The notes: a model not told the origin generated them from the letters alone. A stretch of DNA of 64,000 nt from Algoriphagus halophilus (GCF_900129785.1 NZ_FSRC01000001.1:1364001-1428000), one strand, 5' to 3'; counted from the first letter of the stretch, positions 9,529 through 19,225 are shown. Program-made: numbers and translations.

Positions 9529-9723
9529 AGTGATTTTTTATTTTAGGTGTGTGCTATTAGGATTAAGAAATTGTGATCTTTTCTTGTAAAATCCGTCAAA
9601 AATAAAACTTTAATGCCGTCTAAGCAAAAAACGATTTTCGTTTCCAAGCTTTCTTAACATAACTTGGATAAATTTCTTTACTTAGCCAACGACCCAAATA
9701 AAACTTAATAAACCAAAAAAAGC

Positions 9724-11223
9724 ATGCCTAACATCAAAAAACTTTTAATAGCCAATAGAGGTGAGATAAGCTTAAGGATCATGAGAACAGCAAAGGAAAT
9801 GGGAATTCAAACTGTAGCCGTATACAGTGAAGCGGATCGCCTTTCTCCCCATGTGAAGTTTGCAGATGAGGCAGTTTGTCTAGGACCAGCAGCATCTTCA
9901 GAATCCTACCTTTTAGGAGATAAAATCATTGAAGTGTGTAAAGAATTAAATGTAGATGCTATTCATCCTGGCTACGGCTTTCTTTCGGAAAATGCAGGTT
10001 TTGCAAAAAAAGTTACTGATTCCGGTTTGATTTTCGTCGGCCCCTCTCCAGAATCTATTGAGGTGATGGGGAGTAAATTAGCTGCTAAACAAGCGGTAGG
10101 GAATTACAATATTCCATTGGTTCCGGGTACCGAAGAAGCTATATCAGACATCCCGGCTGCCAAAAAAATTGCTGCACAAATTGGGTATCCAATTTTAATT
10201 AAGGCCAGTGCTGGGGGAGGTGGAAAAGGGATGAGGATTGTGGAGAATGAAGCCGAATTTGAGAGCCAAATGGATCGGGCAATTAGTGAGGCAATCTCCG
10301 CATTTGGAGATGGTGCAGTTTTTATAGAAAAATTTATTACCTCTCCCAGACATATTGAAATTCAGGTTTTAGGAGACCAACAAGGAAATATTGTTTATTT
10401 ATTTGAAAGAGAGTGTTCCATCCAAAGAAGGCATCAAAAGGTAATTGAAGAAGCACCCTCGGCAGTAGTAACTCCTGAAATGCGGGAAGCGATGGGAAAA
10501 GCTGCTGTTGGAGTGGCAAAAGCCTGTAATTATTATGGTGCAGGGACGGTTGAATTTATTGTAGATGATGCCTTGAATTTTTATTTCTTGGAAATGAATA
10601 CTCGACTACAAGTAGAACATCCTGTGACAGAAATGATTACGGGAAAGGATTTGGTCAAAGAGCAGATTCTAATAGCTGAAGGTAATCCACTTTCCTTTTC
10701 CCAAGAAGACTTAAGCATCCATGGACATGCGATTGAAGTAAGGGTATATGCTGAAGATCCCAAGAATAATTTCCTTCCGGATATTGGTACTTTGGAAACT
10801 TACCAGCGACCACAAGGTCCTGGTGTTAGGGTGGATGATGGGTTTGAAGAAGGGATGAAGATTCCTATTTATTATGATCCTATGATCTCAAAATTGATCA
10901 CCCACGCATCCACAAGAGAAGCTGCTATTGAAAGAATGACCAGGGCTATTGAAGAATATCAAATTACAGGAATCCAAACTACGTTGGGTTTTTGCAAATT
11001 TGCGTTGAATCATGAAGCTTTTGTTTCGGGAAATTTTGACACCAAATTTGTTGAACGGTATTTCAATCCTGAATCCTTGGATCCAACTTTTTCTAAGGAA
11101 GAAGAAGAGTTACTCGCTGCCCTGGCGGTAGAGTTTTTTGATAAATCTAAAAAAGAGTTTGTGCAAAAACCTGAACAAGAAAAAGCAGCAACAGTTTCAG
11201 CTTGGAGAAATAGATTAGATTAA
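9724..11223 (+). CDS. accC: Biotin carboxylase subunit of an acyl-CoA carboxylase
   Basis: The 499-residue protein has the complete biotin carboxylase layout: the N-terminal KLLIANRGEI segment, an ATP-grasp domain with the Gly-rich lid KASAGGGGKGMR at about residues 157-168, the EMNTRLQVEHPVTE active-site segment, and HAIEVRVYAEDP. It carboxylates biotin on a carrier protein using ATP and bicarbonate. No biotin carrier or carboxyltransferase gene is adjacent. The roughly 50-residue C-terminal extension beyond the usual 449 residues of E. coli AccC is more like propionyl- or other acyl-CoA carboxylase subunits. The symbol is therefore by family only. The next gene begins 3 bases after the stop, suggesting an operon. 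Confidence 0.88.
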   Translation: MPNIKKLLIANRGEISLRIMRTAKEMGIQTVAVYSEADRLSPHVKFADEAVCLGPAASSESYLLGDKIIEVCKELNVDAIHPGYGFLSENAGFAKKVTDSGLIFVGPSPESIEVMGSKLAAKQAVGNYNIPLVPGTEEAISDIPAAKKIAAQIGYPILIKASAGGGGKGMRIVENEAEFESQMDRAISEAISAFGDGAVFIEKFITSPRHIEIQVLGDQQGNIVYLFERECSIQRRHQKVIEEAPSAVVTPEMREAMGKAAVGVAKACNYYGAGTVEFIVDDALNFYFLEMNTRLQVEHPVTEMITGKDLVKEQILIAEGNPLSFSQEDLSIHGHAIEVRVYAEDPKNNFLPDIGTLETYQRPQGPGVRVDDGFEEGMKIPIYYDPMISKLITHASTREAAIERMTRAIEEYQITGIQTTLGFCKFALNHEAFVSGNFDTKFVERYFNPESLDPTFSKEEEELLAALAVEFFDKSKKEFVQKPEQEKAATVSAWRNRLD

Positions 11224-11225
11224 GC

Positions 11226-12524
11226 ATGGCAGAAATCCTACCAATTAGGGCATGGAGATACCATGATCGTCTTTTGGGTAAAATGGAGGAGTTGACCGCT
11301 CCTTTATTTGATGTGGTATCTTCCAAGCAAAGAGAGTTATTATATGAAAACCCATTCAACAGCATTCATCTTTCCGTTCCCAATGGACCTAATCCAGCAG
11401 AAAAAGCTCGAAAGACCTTGAGAAAATGGAAACAAGAACAACTAATTGTCCAAGATGAGGAGCCTGGAATCTATGTGTATTATCAATATTTCAGATTACC
11501 TGGAGAGCATGATGCAAGATGTAGAAAAGGTTTTATAGCACATATAAAGGCATATGATTGGGATGAAAAAGTAATCTTAAGACATGAAAATACCATTGTC
11601 CATGCAGTAAATGATCGAATTGATTTATTGAAGTCTACAGAAATACAAGCTAGTCCCACTCATGGATTGTATGAAGACCCAGAGAATCAATTGGAGGGTT
11701 TTATGGATGAAGCCATGGAAAATCCTATCTATGAATTGGAGGATTATCAAGGAGTGAAAGAGGTCCTTGCTGTCATCCGAAATCCTCAAATCATTGCCAA
11801 GTTTTTGACTGTTTTAAAAGATAAACAGGTGATATTGGCTGATGGTCATCACCGTTTAGAAGGAGCTATTCAATACCGGAAATCCAAACAAACAACTGCT
11901 TCCAAATCAAAATGGAATGGATTTGATTACCATATGATGTATTTAACAAATACGAATGGTAACCATTTAAAAATTCTTCCCACACATCGGATTTTTAAAG
12001 GATTGGAATTAAGTAATCATGAGTTTATTCAAGCATTAAAAGAATGGTTTGAGGTGAAAAAATTTCATGACCAAGAAGAGTTGGGTGGTTATTCCTTTAC
12101 CAAAAAATGGTCTTATGGGTTGATTTTGAAGGAAGAAAGTTATTTACTCCAGTTGAAACCTGAGAAATTTGATGAAATAGAATCCAATTTTCCGGAAATC
12201 ATAAAAAAGTTAGATCTGGCTGTATTACACAGCTTGGTTTTCGATAAGATTTTGGGAATTCCATTGGAAGAACAGCGCTTTTCAGAAAATATCAACTATG
12301 AGAGAAATTTTTCCAGATGTATCCATGAAGTCCAATCTGGAAAGGCTAGCTTTGCAGTCATCACTCGCGAATTGGAATTGAGTCAGGTTCTAGAGGTTTG
12401 TAGGTCCGGGTATGTGATGCCTCAAAAATCCACTTACTTTTATCCTAAAGCTTTGGGAGGCTTACTTTTTGCGAGTATTAATCAACAAGAATTCGAATTC
12501 GATTATGGAGCCTTTTTTAAATAG
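11226..12524 (+). CDS. DUF1015 family protein
   Basis: The 432-residue soluble protein matches the DUF1015 family, with an N-terminal region of the type AEILPIRAWRYHD and the signature DGHHRLEGA followed by a segment giving THRIFKGL. The HHR motif is ParB/sulfiredoxin-like, and relatives have been discussed as nucleotide- or serine-binding proteins, but no reaction is settled. It has no signal peptide. It starts 3 bases after the biotin carboxylase and its end overlaps the maf start by 20 bases, so the three genes are likely cotranscribed. In many Bacteroidota DUF1015 lies near serine-metabolism genes; here sdaAB is about 3.3 kb downstream on the other strand. Confidence 0.82.
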   Translation: MAEILPIRAWRYHDRLLGKMEELTAPLFDVVSSKQRELLYENPFNSIHLSVPNGPNPAEKARKTLRKWKQEQLIVQDEEPGIYVYYQYFRLPGEHDARCRKGFIAHIKAYDWDEKVILRHENTIVHAVNDRIDLLKSTEIQASPTHGLYEDPENQLEGFMDEAMENPIYELEDYQGVKEVLAVIRNPQIIAKFLTVLKDKQVILADGHHRLEGAIQYRKSKQTTASKSKWNGFDYHMMYLTNTNGNHLKILPTHRIFKGLELSNHEFIQALKEWFEVKKFHDQEELGGYSFTKKWSYGLILKEESYLLQLKPEKFDEIESNFPEIIKKLDLAVLHSLVFDKILGIPLEEQRFSENINYERNFSRCIHEVQSGKASFAVITRELELSQVLEVCRSGYVMPQKSTYFYPKALGGLLFASINQQEFEFDYGAFFK

Positions 12525-13095
12525 CTTGAAGAGCAAAAAGATAATTCTTGCATCCAACTCACCAAGAAGGCAGGAGTTATTAAAGGGACTGGAAGTTGAA
12601 TTTGAGATTCGTCCCACATCAGTAGAGGAGAAGATTCCTGCAGACATGAAACCTGAGTTTGTGGCTGCCTACCTAAGCAAATTGAAAGCGGAATCCTTTT
12701 TGGATGAATTAAGTGAAAATGAACTCTTAATTACTTCCGATACAGTAGTGATTCAAGATGGGCATGTGTTAGGGAAGCCTAATAACGAGGAGGAAGCTTT
12801 TGATATGCTTAAAAGTCTTTCAGGTACAAGTCATATAGTGATGACTGCGGTTACTTTTAGAGATCATAAAAGACAACTAACTGTGGAGGATGAAACCCAA
12901 GTTACTTTTAGGTTTTTGGAAGAGGAAGAGATATGGCATTATATCAAAAACTATCGTCCCATGGACAAAGCGGGTGCTTATGGAATCCAAGAATGGATAG
13001 GATATATAGGAGTAACCAAAATGGAGGGTTCCTATTTTAATGTGATGGGATTTCCCTTGCATTTGGTCTATGAACAGTTAAAAAAATGGTCATAA
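12505..13095 (+). CDS. maf: Maf-family nucleoside triphosphate pyrophosphatase
   Basis: A 196-residue protein with the Maf signature near the N-terminus (IILASNSPRRQELL), the catalytic-region SDTVVI and the FRDHK/VTFRFL segments of the family. Maf proteins hydrolyse modified or canonical NTPs to NMP and pyrophosphate, acting as house-cleaning enzymes, and were first noted as septum inhibitors. I choose the ATG at 12505 (MEPFLNSLKSKK); an in-frame ATG at 12469 adds 12 residues lying inside the preceding gene. The start overlaps the DUF1015 stop by 20 bases, indicating translational coupling. A strong terminator follows immediately. Confidence 0.9.
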   Translation: MEPFLNSLKSKKIILASNSPRRQELLKGLEVEFEIRPTSVEEKIPADMKPEFVAAYLSKLKAESFLDELSENELLITSDTVVIQDGHVLGKPNNEEEAFDMLKSLSGTSHIVMTAVTFRDHKRQLTVEDETQVTFRFLEEEEIWHYIKNYRPMDKAGAYGIQEWIGYIGVTKMEGSYFNVMGFPLHLVYEQLKKWS

Positions 13096-13100
13096 AAAAA

Positions 13101-13118
13101 GCCCCGATTTATCGGGGC
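13101..13118. terminator. Bidirectional terminator between maf and the HlyD-type gene
   Basis: Stem GCCCCGAT / ATCGGGGC with a 2-base TT loop, preceded by seven A and followed by seven T. It lies 6 bases after the maf stop and 10 bases from the stop of the convergent adaptor gene, serving both. Confidence 0.9.
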
Positions 13119-13127
13119 TTTTTTTGT

Positions 13128-14447
13128 TTAATTGGCATTAGCTGCTGGCCCAGCTTTAGGGGCTTCCATTTTAACTACTTTATCTCCTTCTTTCAACTGT
13201 TTGGAGACAACAAAGTATGGGCCTGAGATGATTTCTTCTCCCTCAGAAATGCCTTCTAATACTTCAATGTTCTCGAAATCAGAGATACCAGTTTTGATTT
13301 CTTTCAATTTCGCAACTCCATTTTCACTTACAAATACCAATTCTTTTGGTTTTGTAGTACCACCGGCCAGGGTGTCAACCTTGTTATCTCTGGTAGTAAC
13401 TGCTGATAATGGAACCGACAAAGTATTGTTTTTGGAGGTAGTGATGATATCCACAGAAGCCGTCATTCCTGGACGGAAAGGATATTTTTTGCCTTCAGCA
13501 ACCAAGTCTTGGTAGGAGCTATTCAAGATTCTAATTTTCACTTTAAACTCCGTAACGGCATCTGCGGAAGCTTTGGTATTGGCAGTATTGGCAATACTGG
13601 TAACAACCCCTTTAAATTTCTTACCGGTAGAAGAATAAGAATCAACATCAATAATGGTAGTGTCACCCATGCTAAGTCGGATAATGTCATTTTCATTGAC
13701 ATCTACCCGTACTTCCATTTTTGAAAGATCTGCAATAGTAAGCATTTCTGTTCCTGCCATTTGTTGCGTACCTACTACACGCTCGCCTTTTTCAACCAAT
13801 AAATTGGAAACAATTCCATCCACAGGAGAATAAACATTTGTCAAACGGAGGTTTTCAGCAGCCTCATTCACGGTAGCTTGTGAACTTTTTACGATAAATT
13901 CAGAAGCGATCACGTTTTGTTTGGCTGCTTCAAGGTCTTTCTGAGCAGTGATATAATTGGCTTGGGCGGTTTCAAAATCAGCTTCAGAAATTGCTTTTTG
14001 TTCAAACAATGTCTTCTGTCTATTGAAGTTCAATTCAGCTTGGGTGAATTGAGCCTCTGATCTTTGTAAGCTGGCTCTAGCTTGGGAAAGATTTGCCATT
14101 TGCTGATTTAAGTTGGCTTTTGATCTATCCAATGCAGAGATGAAATTGTCAGGACGAATCTTGACCAACAATTTGCCCTCAGCGACAGAATCACCTTCTA
14201 TCACATTCAATTCTATGATTTCACCCGCAACATCTGGAGATAATTTCACCTCAACTTCAGGTTGAATTTCTCCAGAGGCACTTACTTTTTCAATGATCTG
14301 AGTCTTTTTTGCCTGGGCAAATTCCACTTCGATTTCCTTTGCTCCTCCAATCCATCCAGCAGAACGGCCGATGATTGCAAAAACAATAATTAAACCTACT
14401 GCCCCGAGTAGGTAATACAATAGCTTGTTCGACTTCTTATTAGCCAT
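13128..14447 (-). CDS. HlyD/MacA-type periplasmic adaptor of an efflux system
   Basis: The 439-residue protein has one N-terminal membrane anchor (LLYYLLGAVGLIIVFAIIG), a biotinyl-lipoyl-like domain split around a long alpha-helical hairpin (about residues 95-200, rich in heptad-like A/Q/L), and C-terminal beta-barrel and membrane-proximal domains (SPDVAGEIIEL, YSPVDGIVSNLLVEKGERV, FRPGMTASVDI). It bridges an inner-membrane transporter and the TolC channel encoded 3 bases upstream. The MacA-like form suggests an ABC exporter partner, but no ABC gene is present in this operon, so the pump subunit must be elsewhere. Ends at a shared bidirectional terminator. Confidence 0.88.
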   Translation of the reverse strand: MANKKSNKLLYYLLGAVGLIIVFAIIGRSAGWIGGAKEIEVEFAQAKKTQIIEKVSASGEIQPEVEVKLSPDVAGEIIELNVIEGDSVAEGKLLVKIRPDNFISALDRSKANLNQQMANLSQARASLQRSEAQFTQAELNFNRQKTLFEQKAISEADFETAQANYITAQKDLEAAKQNVIASEFIVKSSQATVNEAAENLRLTNVYSPVDGIVSNLLVEKGERVVGTQQMAGTEMLTIADLSKMEVRVDVNENDIIRLSMGDTTIIDVDSYSSTGKKFKGVVTSIANTANTKASADAVTEFKVKIRILNSSYQDLVAEGKKYPFRPGMTASVDIITTSKNNTLSVPLSAVTTRDNKVDTLAGGTTKPKELVFVSENGVAKLKEIKTGISDFENIEVLEGISEGEEIISGPYFVVSKQLKEGDKVVKMEAPKAGPAANAN

Positions 14448-14450
14448 GGT

Positions 14451-15782
14451 TTAGTTTAAGTTAATAGGATTACCCAAGTAAAAATCAAGAACTTTTACTC
14501 TGAAAATATAAGTGTATTTATCATAAATCAATTGCGACTGAGCGCTGAAAAGATTGTTTTGAGCAACTTGAAAATCAACAGAGTTGATTGCCCCTAAATC
14601 AAATCGTTGCTGAGCAATTCTATAGGATTCTTCCAAACTTTCTACTCTTTTAAGAGAGGCTTGGTAGGATTGCTCAGATGCCAACGCATTGGTATATGCA
14701 GTTTCAATATCTTGTCGAAGCTGGTTTCTTGCTTCAATTTCAGCAACTTCTGCTAGGCTTTTTTGCACCCTAGCACGCTGTACAGAAGCTTTATTTGCCA
14801 TTCTGGAGAAAATAGGCACGCTCAACGAAATACCAGCAGATTGTGAAAAGTTGAAATCCAACTGAGTTCCAAATTTTTCATCATACAAATCCACATAGTT
14901 AGTGCCTAAGTTACCTCCAATGTTAATAGAAGGGTAGAAGCCAGCCTTAGCAAGTTTTACTCCATATTCAGCACTTTGAACTCCTAAGGAAGCTGCTTTG
15001 ATTTCTGGCATCACTTCCTCTGCTGTTTCAAAGATAGTTGCAGAAGACTCGGTAACCATAAATGTATCATCAATGGTTAGTTCCGGTTTTACGATCTGAA
15101 AATCAGGAGTGTAAGGAATTTGAAGGGCTTGAGCGAGATTTAATAAAGAGATCGTCAATGTAGCTTTGGCATTGATTAAATCCACATTATTGGTTGCCAG
15201 TTGAGATTGCAAATCTAGTTGATCCGAATAAGGCAATGAACCCGCATTTACAAGTTTAGTAGTTCGTTCTAATTGCTCTTCAGTGGTTTGATATTGACTC
15301 TCCGCAATTTTAACCTGCTCTTGGTTGAATACCACATTGATATAAAGATTGATCACATTCAAGGTGATGGAATTCTTTGTGGCTTCAATATTATAATACC
15401 CCTGCTCTAAGTTTACCTTCGATTGCTTGATAGAATTATTAACTCGTCCAGCATTAAATAGGGGCGCATTGGCGTTTGCATTCAAGTTAACATTCCCAAT
15501 TCTTTGTGTTTCAAATAGGTTGGTTGCAGGGTTAATGGATCTACCCCAATTAAAATTGGTGGAACCTCCTGCCGTCAAATTTGGATACCTTGCACCTTGA
15601 TTCTGAAGTAAGGCGGCTTCATTTGTTTGTTGGTTTAATTCACTTCTCTTTAAATTCAAGTTGTTTTCCAAAGCTATATTTACCGCAGTTTCCAGGTCAT
15701 AAGGACCGGTGTATTCCTGTTGGGCAAATACTCCAAAAACTGTACTTGTAAAAAAAGCTAAGCTTAAAAAGCATTTCTTCAT
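14451..15782 (-). CDS. TolC-family outer-membrane efflux channel
   Basis: The 443-residue protein starts with a signal peptide (MKKCFLSLAFFTSTVFGVFAQQ) and then shows the two structural repeats of TolC proteins: NIALENNLNLKRSELNQQ in the first half and a second helical hairpin around EEVMPEIKAASLGVQSAEYG. Long Gln/Ala/Asn-rich helices and the conserved end RFDLGAINSVDFQVAQNN support the family. It should form the outer-membrane duct for the adaptor encoded 3 bases downstream. It lies 14 bases after sdaAB, so the three genes look like one transcript. It lacks a lipobox, unlike the RND operon's channel in this window. Confidence 0.9.
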   Translation of the reverse strand: MKKCFLSLAFFTSTVFGVFAQQEYTGPYDLETAVNIALENNLNLKRSELNQQTNEAALLQNQGARYPNLTAGGSTNFNWGRSINPATNLFETQRIGNVNLNANANAPLFNAGRVNNSIKQSKVNLEQGYYNIEATKNSITLNVINLYINVVFNQEQVKIAESQYQTTEEQLERTTKLVNAGSLPYSDQLDLQSQLATNNVDLINAKATLTISLLNLAQALQIPYTPDFQIVKPELTIDDTFMVTESSATIFETAEEVMPEIKAASLGVQSAEYGVKLAKAGFYPSINIGGNLGTNYVDLYDEKFGTQLDFNFSQSAGISLSVPIFSRMANKASVQRARVQKSLAEVAEIEARNQLRQDIETAYTNALASEQSYQASLKRVESLEESYRIAQQRFDLGAINSVDFQVAQNNLFSAQSQLIYDKYTYIFRVKVLDFYLGNPINLN

Positions 15783-15796
15783 GTGTTTATGCGTAG

Positions 15797-16474
15797 TTAA
15801 AGGTCAATGTCAGGTATATAAATTAATTCTTTGATCCAAGCAAGGGATTTAAGGTATTCAATCGTGATACCTTTAATTCCGGAGTCCATTTCAATCACAT
15901 GACATGCTCGATCATGTTTACCTTTTCTGGAAACAGACATGGTGGCAATATTGGTTTTTTCTTGAGCGATAACACTTGAAATAAATGCGATGGCTCCAGA
16001 GACATCTTCTGCTTTGATGATTAACGTATGGTCTTTAGCAGAAAAATTTGCGACAAATCCATCCACTTCCGAGATATTGATAATGCCACCTCCCAAACTT
16101 TCTCCCACCACCTCAACAGATCTATCTCCTTTGACCAAATTTAATTTAATAGTATTTGGGTGGTGTATGGAAGAATTACCAATGGACTTGAATTTATATT
16201 CGAATCCAACTTCTTCAGCAATGCTTAATGCATCCTTTATTCTAGGGTCATCCGTCTTAAAATCCATAAGACCACCAATTATCGCCCGATCACTTCCATG
16301 GCCCTCATAGGTTCTTGCAAATGAATTATAAAATGTGATGAGCGCAGAATCTGGTTTTCCTCCTAATACTCTAATAGCAGCTCTTGCAATTCTCACTACT
16401 CCGGCTGTATGAGAAGAGGATGGACCAATCATTACTGGACCAATCATATCAAAAACGCTACTCTTATTTGCCAT
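15797..16474 (-). CDS. sdaAB: L-serine ammonia-lyase, iron-sulfur-dependent, beta subunit
   Basis: The 225-residue protein has the beta-domain motif of [4Fe-4S] serine dehydratases at its N-terminus (MIGPVMIGPSSSHTAG) followed by GHGSDRAIIGGL, and a C-terminal ACT domain (about 145-225, NIATMSVSRKGKHDRACHVIEMD). With the alpha subunit carrying the cluster ligands, it deaminates serine to pyruvate and ammonia. No alpha subunit is adjacent, so the pair is split in the genome. The gene leads an apparent sdaAB-tolC-hlyD operon, a linkage without an obvious functional reason. It is divergent from the class IV aminotransferase. Confidence 0.9.
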   Translation of the reverse strand: MANKSSVFDMIGPVMIGPSSSHTAGVVRIARAAIRVLGGKPDSALITFYNSFARTYEGHGSDRAIIGGLMDFKTDDPRIKDALSIAEEVGFEYKFKSIGNSSIHHPNTIKLNLVKGDRSVEVVGESLGGGIINISEVDGFVANFSAKDHTLIIKAEDVSGAIAFISSVIAQEKTNIATMSVSRKGKHDRACHVIEMDSGIKGITIEYLKSLAWIKELIYIPDIDL

Positions 16475-16638
16475 CTCATTCTTAGGTTCAATATTAGTGC
16501 TAAGCTAAATAGACTTTCGTTATTAAGTTCAAAAATGTCATTTATCACTGAATTTTCCTCATATGGGCAATTTTCTTTATTAGATTTAACAAGTTCAATT
16601 AATGACAATTTAGAAAACTGACCGTATTTGAACAGTTT

Positions 16639-17451
16639 ATGAGCGATTTTGAAACAAATTATATTTTAGATAGCCAGACGAGATCATGGCAACCATTTAA
16701 AGAAATAGAAATTCCAAATAGAGCAATGAATTTTGGGGATGGTCTCTTTGAATCTATGGTTTTTGTTGGGGGAAAGATTCGATATGGTCACAAGCACATG
16801 GCTCGGTTAAAGTATGGCATGGAATTGCTACAATTGAAAATGGATTCTGTAAATCTTGAGGAAATTGAATCATTGATGAATAGGTTGTTACCCAAAGGAA
16901 ATTTTCGAATTCGATGGAATGTATATAGAGCTGAATCTGGTACTTATACGCCAACTACTCAAGAAGTTATCCAAACCCTACAAGTCAAAGAATTTAAACC
17001 GCCGGTTAAGGTTAAGAAATTGGCCTATATATCTAAAAAGATTCATGTTTACCCCACGTTTTGGTGCAATGCCAAAACCTTGAACTCTTTGACTTATGTG
17101 TTGGCTAATCAGGAAAGAAGTGAGTATGAAATGGATGAGGTAATTCTGTTAGATCAAAGAGGGTTTATTTCTGAAGCAGGTTCTTCCAATGTATTTTGGA
17201 AAATTGGAGAAGAGATTTTTACACCATCTCTTAAATGCTCTTGCATAGCAGGAGTGGGGAGAGCAGCGATTCTTGAGCGAATAAGGGCTCAACATTTAGA
17301 GATTCATGAAGGGATGTATTTACCTGAACATTTGGCTAAAGCAAGCAGTGTTTGGGTGAGTAATGCGATGGGAATTAGTTATTTGGAGAATGTAAATGGG
17401 GTTAAATACGCTACTGATCCACTTCCTTTTTTAGATCAGATTTTTGAATAA
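16639..17451 (+). CDS. Class IV PLP-dependent aminotransferase (aminodeoxychorismate lyase / BCAT-like)
   Basis: The 270-residue protein fits fold-type IV aminotransferases: N-terminal FGDGLFESMVFVGGKIRYGHKHMARL, the catalytic-lysine segment around NAKTLNSLTYVLANQE, and ISEAGSSNVFWKIGEEIFTPSLKCSCIAGVGR, which binds the PLP phosphate. The length is close to that of 4-amino-4-deoxychorismate lyase (PabC) rather than branched-chain aminotransferase. No pab or folate genes are adjacent, so the substrate is unassigned. It is transcribed alone, 164 bases from the divergent sdaAB start. Confidence 0.82.
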   Translation: MSDFETNYILDSQTRSWQPFKEIEIPNRAMNFGDGLFESMVFVGGKIRYGHKHMARLKYGMELLQLKMDSVNLEEIESLMNRLLPKGNFRIRWNVYRAESGTYTPTTQEVIQTLQVKEFKPPVKVKKLAYISKKIHVYPTFWCNAKTLNSLTYVLANQERSEYEMDEVILLDQRGFISEAGSSNVFWKIGEEIFTPSLKCSCIAGVGRAAILERIRAQHLEIHEGMYLPEHLAKASSVWVSNAMGISYLENVNGVKYATDPLPFLDQIFE

Positions 17452-17570
17452 GTTGATAATCCCAATAATTTATTTTCTGACCTTTAGATGAAAACCTTAT
17501 ATTTAACGCCTTGTCTTGATTTTAGACTTGAATTATAATCTATTAAGCCCAAACACCAACCTAAATTAAT

Positions 17571-19214
17571 ATGCTTTTAGAACCCTTAGATCTGATTGTT
17601 TTCGTTGGATACTGTATGCTCATCATTGGGATGGGCCTTTTTGTATCCAGAGAAAAGAAAGGACATGTAAAAAATTCCTCTGATTACTTTCTTGCATCCA
17701 AAGCGCTCCCTTGGTGGGCCGTAGGAGCTTCCTTGATTGCATCCAATATTTCAGCGGAACAATTTATTGGAATGTCAGGATCAGGATTTGCCATGGGATT
17801 GGCAATTTCAACCTATGAATGGATGGCAGCTGCCACCTTGTTAGTGGTCGCAATTTTCTTCTTACCTGTCTACTTTAAAAAAGGCATCTATACTATGCCT
17901 GGCTTTTTGCTAGACCGATATGATACAAGGGTAAGAACTACCATGGCTATATTTTGGCTTTTATTGTATGTCTTTGTAAACCTTACTTCTGTATTATACT
18001 TAGGTGCTCTTAGTTTAAATACCATCTTGGATGTACCTATGATATGGGGCATTGTGGGCTTGGCAGCATTTGCCATGCTTTATTCCATTTATGGTGGTTT
18101 GAAAGCAGTTGCATGGACTGATGTAGTCCAAGTAGTTTTCTTAGTAGCTGGAGGATTGGCCACCACTTACATTGCATTACAAATGGTTGGTTCCGGAGAT
18201 GCATGGGAGGGATTAAGCCTCTTGAGAAAAGAAGTTCCAGGTCACTTTACCATGATTTTTTCCAAAGGTGAAATGATGATTCCTGATGGATCAGGAGGAG
18301 TGAAAGATGCCTATTTGGATCTTCCCGGTATTTCGGTTCTAGTTGGTGGAATGTGGATTACCAACTTAAGTTATTGGGGTTTCAATCAATATATTACCCA
18401 AAGAGCTTTGGCTGCCAAAAGTCTTGATGAGGCTCAAAAAGGGATGATTTTCGCCGGCTTTTTGAAGTTGTTAATGCCCTTGATCGTAGTAATTCCAGGT
18501 ATTGCAGCATTCGTCATTGTAGAGAATGGAATAGATTTAAGTTTCATGGAGTCAATGAAAGATCCTGCAACTTCAATTATAAAATCTGACAGAGCATACC
18601 CTACCTTATTACAATTACTGCCGGTAGGTTTGAAAGGATTGGCATTTGCAGCCTTGACTGCCGCGATTGTTTCTTCATTGGCATCCATGGCCAATAGTAC
18701 TTCCACTATTTTTACCATGGATATTTATAATAAATACATCGGTAAAGGAGCATCTGAAACCAAGCAAGTAAAAGTAGGAAGAATTACCGCCTTGGTGGCA
18801 TTTGGATTGGCATCTTTGGTAGCTCCTGCATTAGGCGCATTGGATCAGGCTTTTCAGTTTATTCAGGAATATACAGGCTTTATTAGCCCTGGAGTATTTG
18901 CGATTTTCTTCTTTGGGGTATTCTGGAAAAAAACCACTTCCAATGCCGCATTGGTAGGTGCTGCTTTGAGTATTCCATTATCTATCGTATTAAAAATAGC
19001 GTTCCCAGGACTTCCTTTCATCGATCGGATGGGAGTAGTGTTCTTAATATTGGCAACATTGATGATCATCATCAGCTTGGTAGAGGGTAAAGGAAAAGAC
19101 CATCCAAACAGTATAGATATTAATAAAGAACTTTTCAAAACCAGTACTTCATTTAAAATTGGTGCAGTATTAATTGCGGGAATTACTGCTGCGCTTTACA
19201 TCGTATTCTGGTAA
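17571..19214 (+). CDS. Sodium/solute symporter (SGLT type), probable xylose uptake
   Basis: A 547-residue inner-membrane protein with about 13-14 hydrophobic helices and hallmark SSS-family segments: SNISAEQFIGMSGSGFAMG in helices 1-2, YSIYGGLKAVAWTDVVQ, and NLSYWGFNQYITQRALAAKS. These match the SGLT branch, which couples sugar entry to sodium. It is first in a cluster with xylB (11 bases downstream) and xylA, so D-xylose is the most likely cargo; this is inferred from context. A good start ATG lies 119 bases after the preceding gene, and no regulator gene is nearby. Confidence 0.87.
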   Translation: MLLEPLDLIVFVGYCMLIIGMGLFVSREKKGHVKNSSDYFLASKALPWWAVGASLIASNISAEQFIGMSGSGFAMGLAISTYEWMAAATLLVVAIFFLPVYFKKGIYTMPGFLLDRYDTRVRTTMAIFWLLLYVFVNLTSVLYLGALSLNTILDVPMIWGIVGLAAFAMLYSIYGGLKAVAWTDVVQVVFLVAGGLATTYIALQMVGSGDAWEGLSLLRKEVPGHFTMIFSKGEMMIPDGSGGVKDAYLDLPGISVLVGGMWITNLSYWGFNQYITQRALAAKSLDEAQKGMIFAGFLKLLMPLIVVIPGIAAFVIVENGIDLSFMESMKDPATSIIKSDRAYPTLLQLLPVGLKGLAFAALTAAIVSSLASMANSTSTIFTMDIYNKYIGKGASETKQVKVGRITALVAFGLASLVAPALGALDQAFQFIQEYTGFISPGVFAIFFFGVFWKKTTSNAALVGAALSIPLSIVLKIAFPGLPFIDRMGVVFLILATLMIIISLVEGKGKDHPNSIDINKELFKTSTSFKIGAVLIAGITAALYIVFW

Positions 19215-19225
19215 AAAAAAATCAA

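Noticed and set aside
16409..16621. Plus-strand frame crossing the start of sdaAB and the divergent intergenic region
   Set aside because: It overlaps the well-supported sdaAB coding region on the opposite strand.
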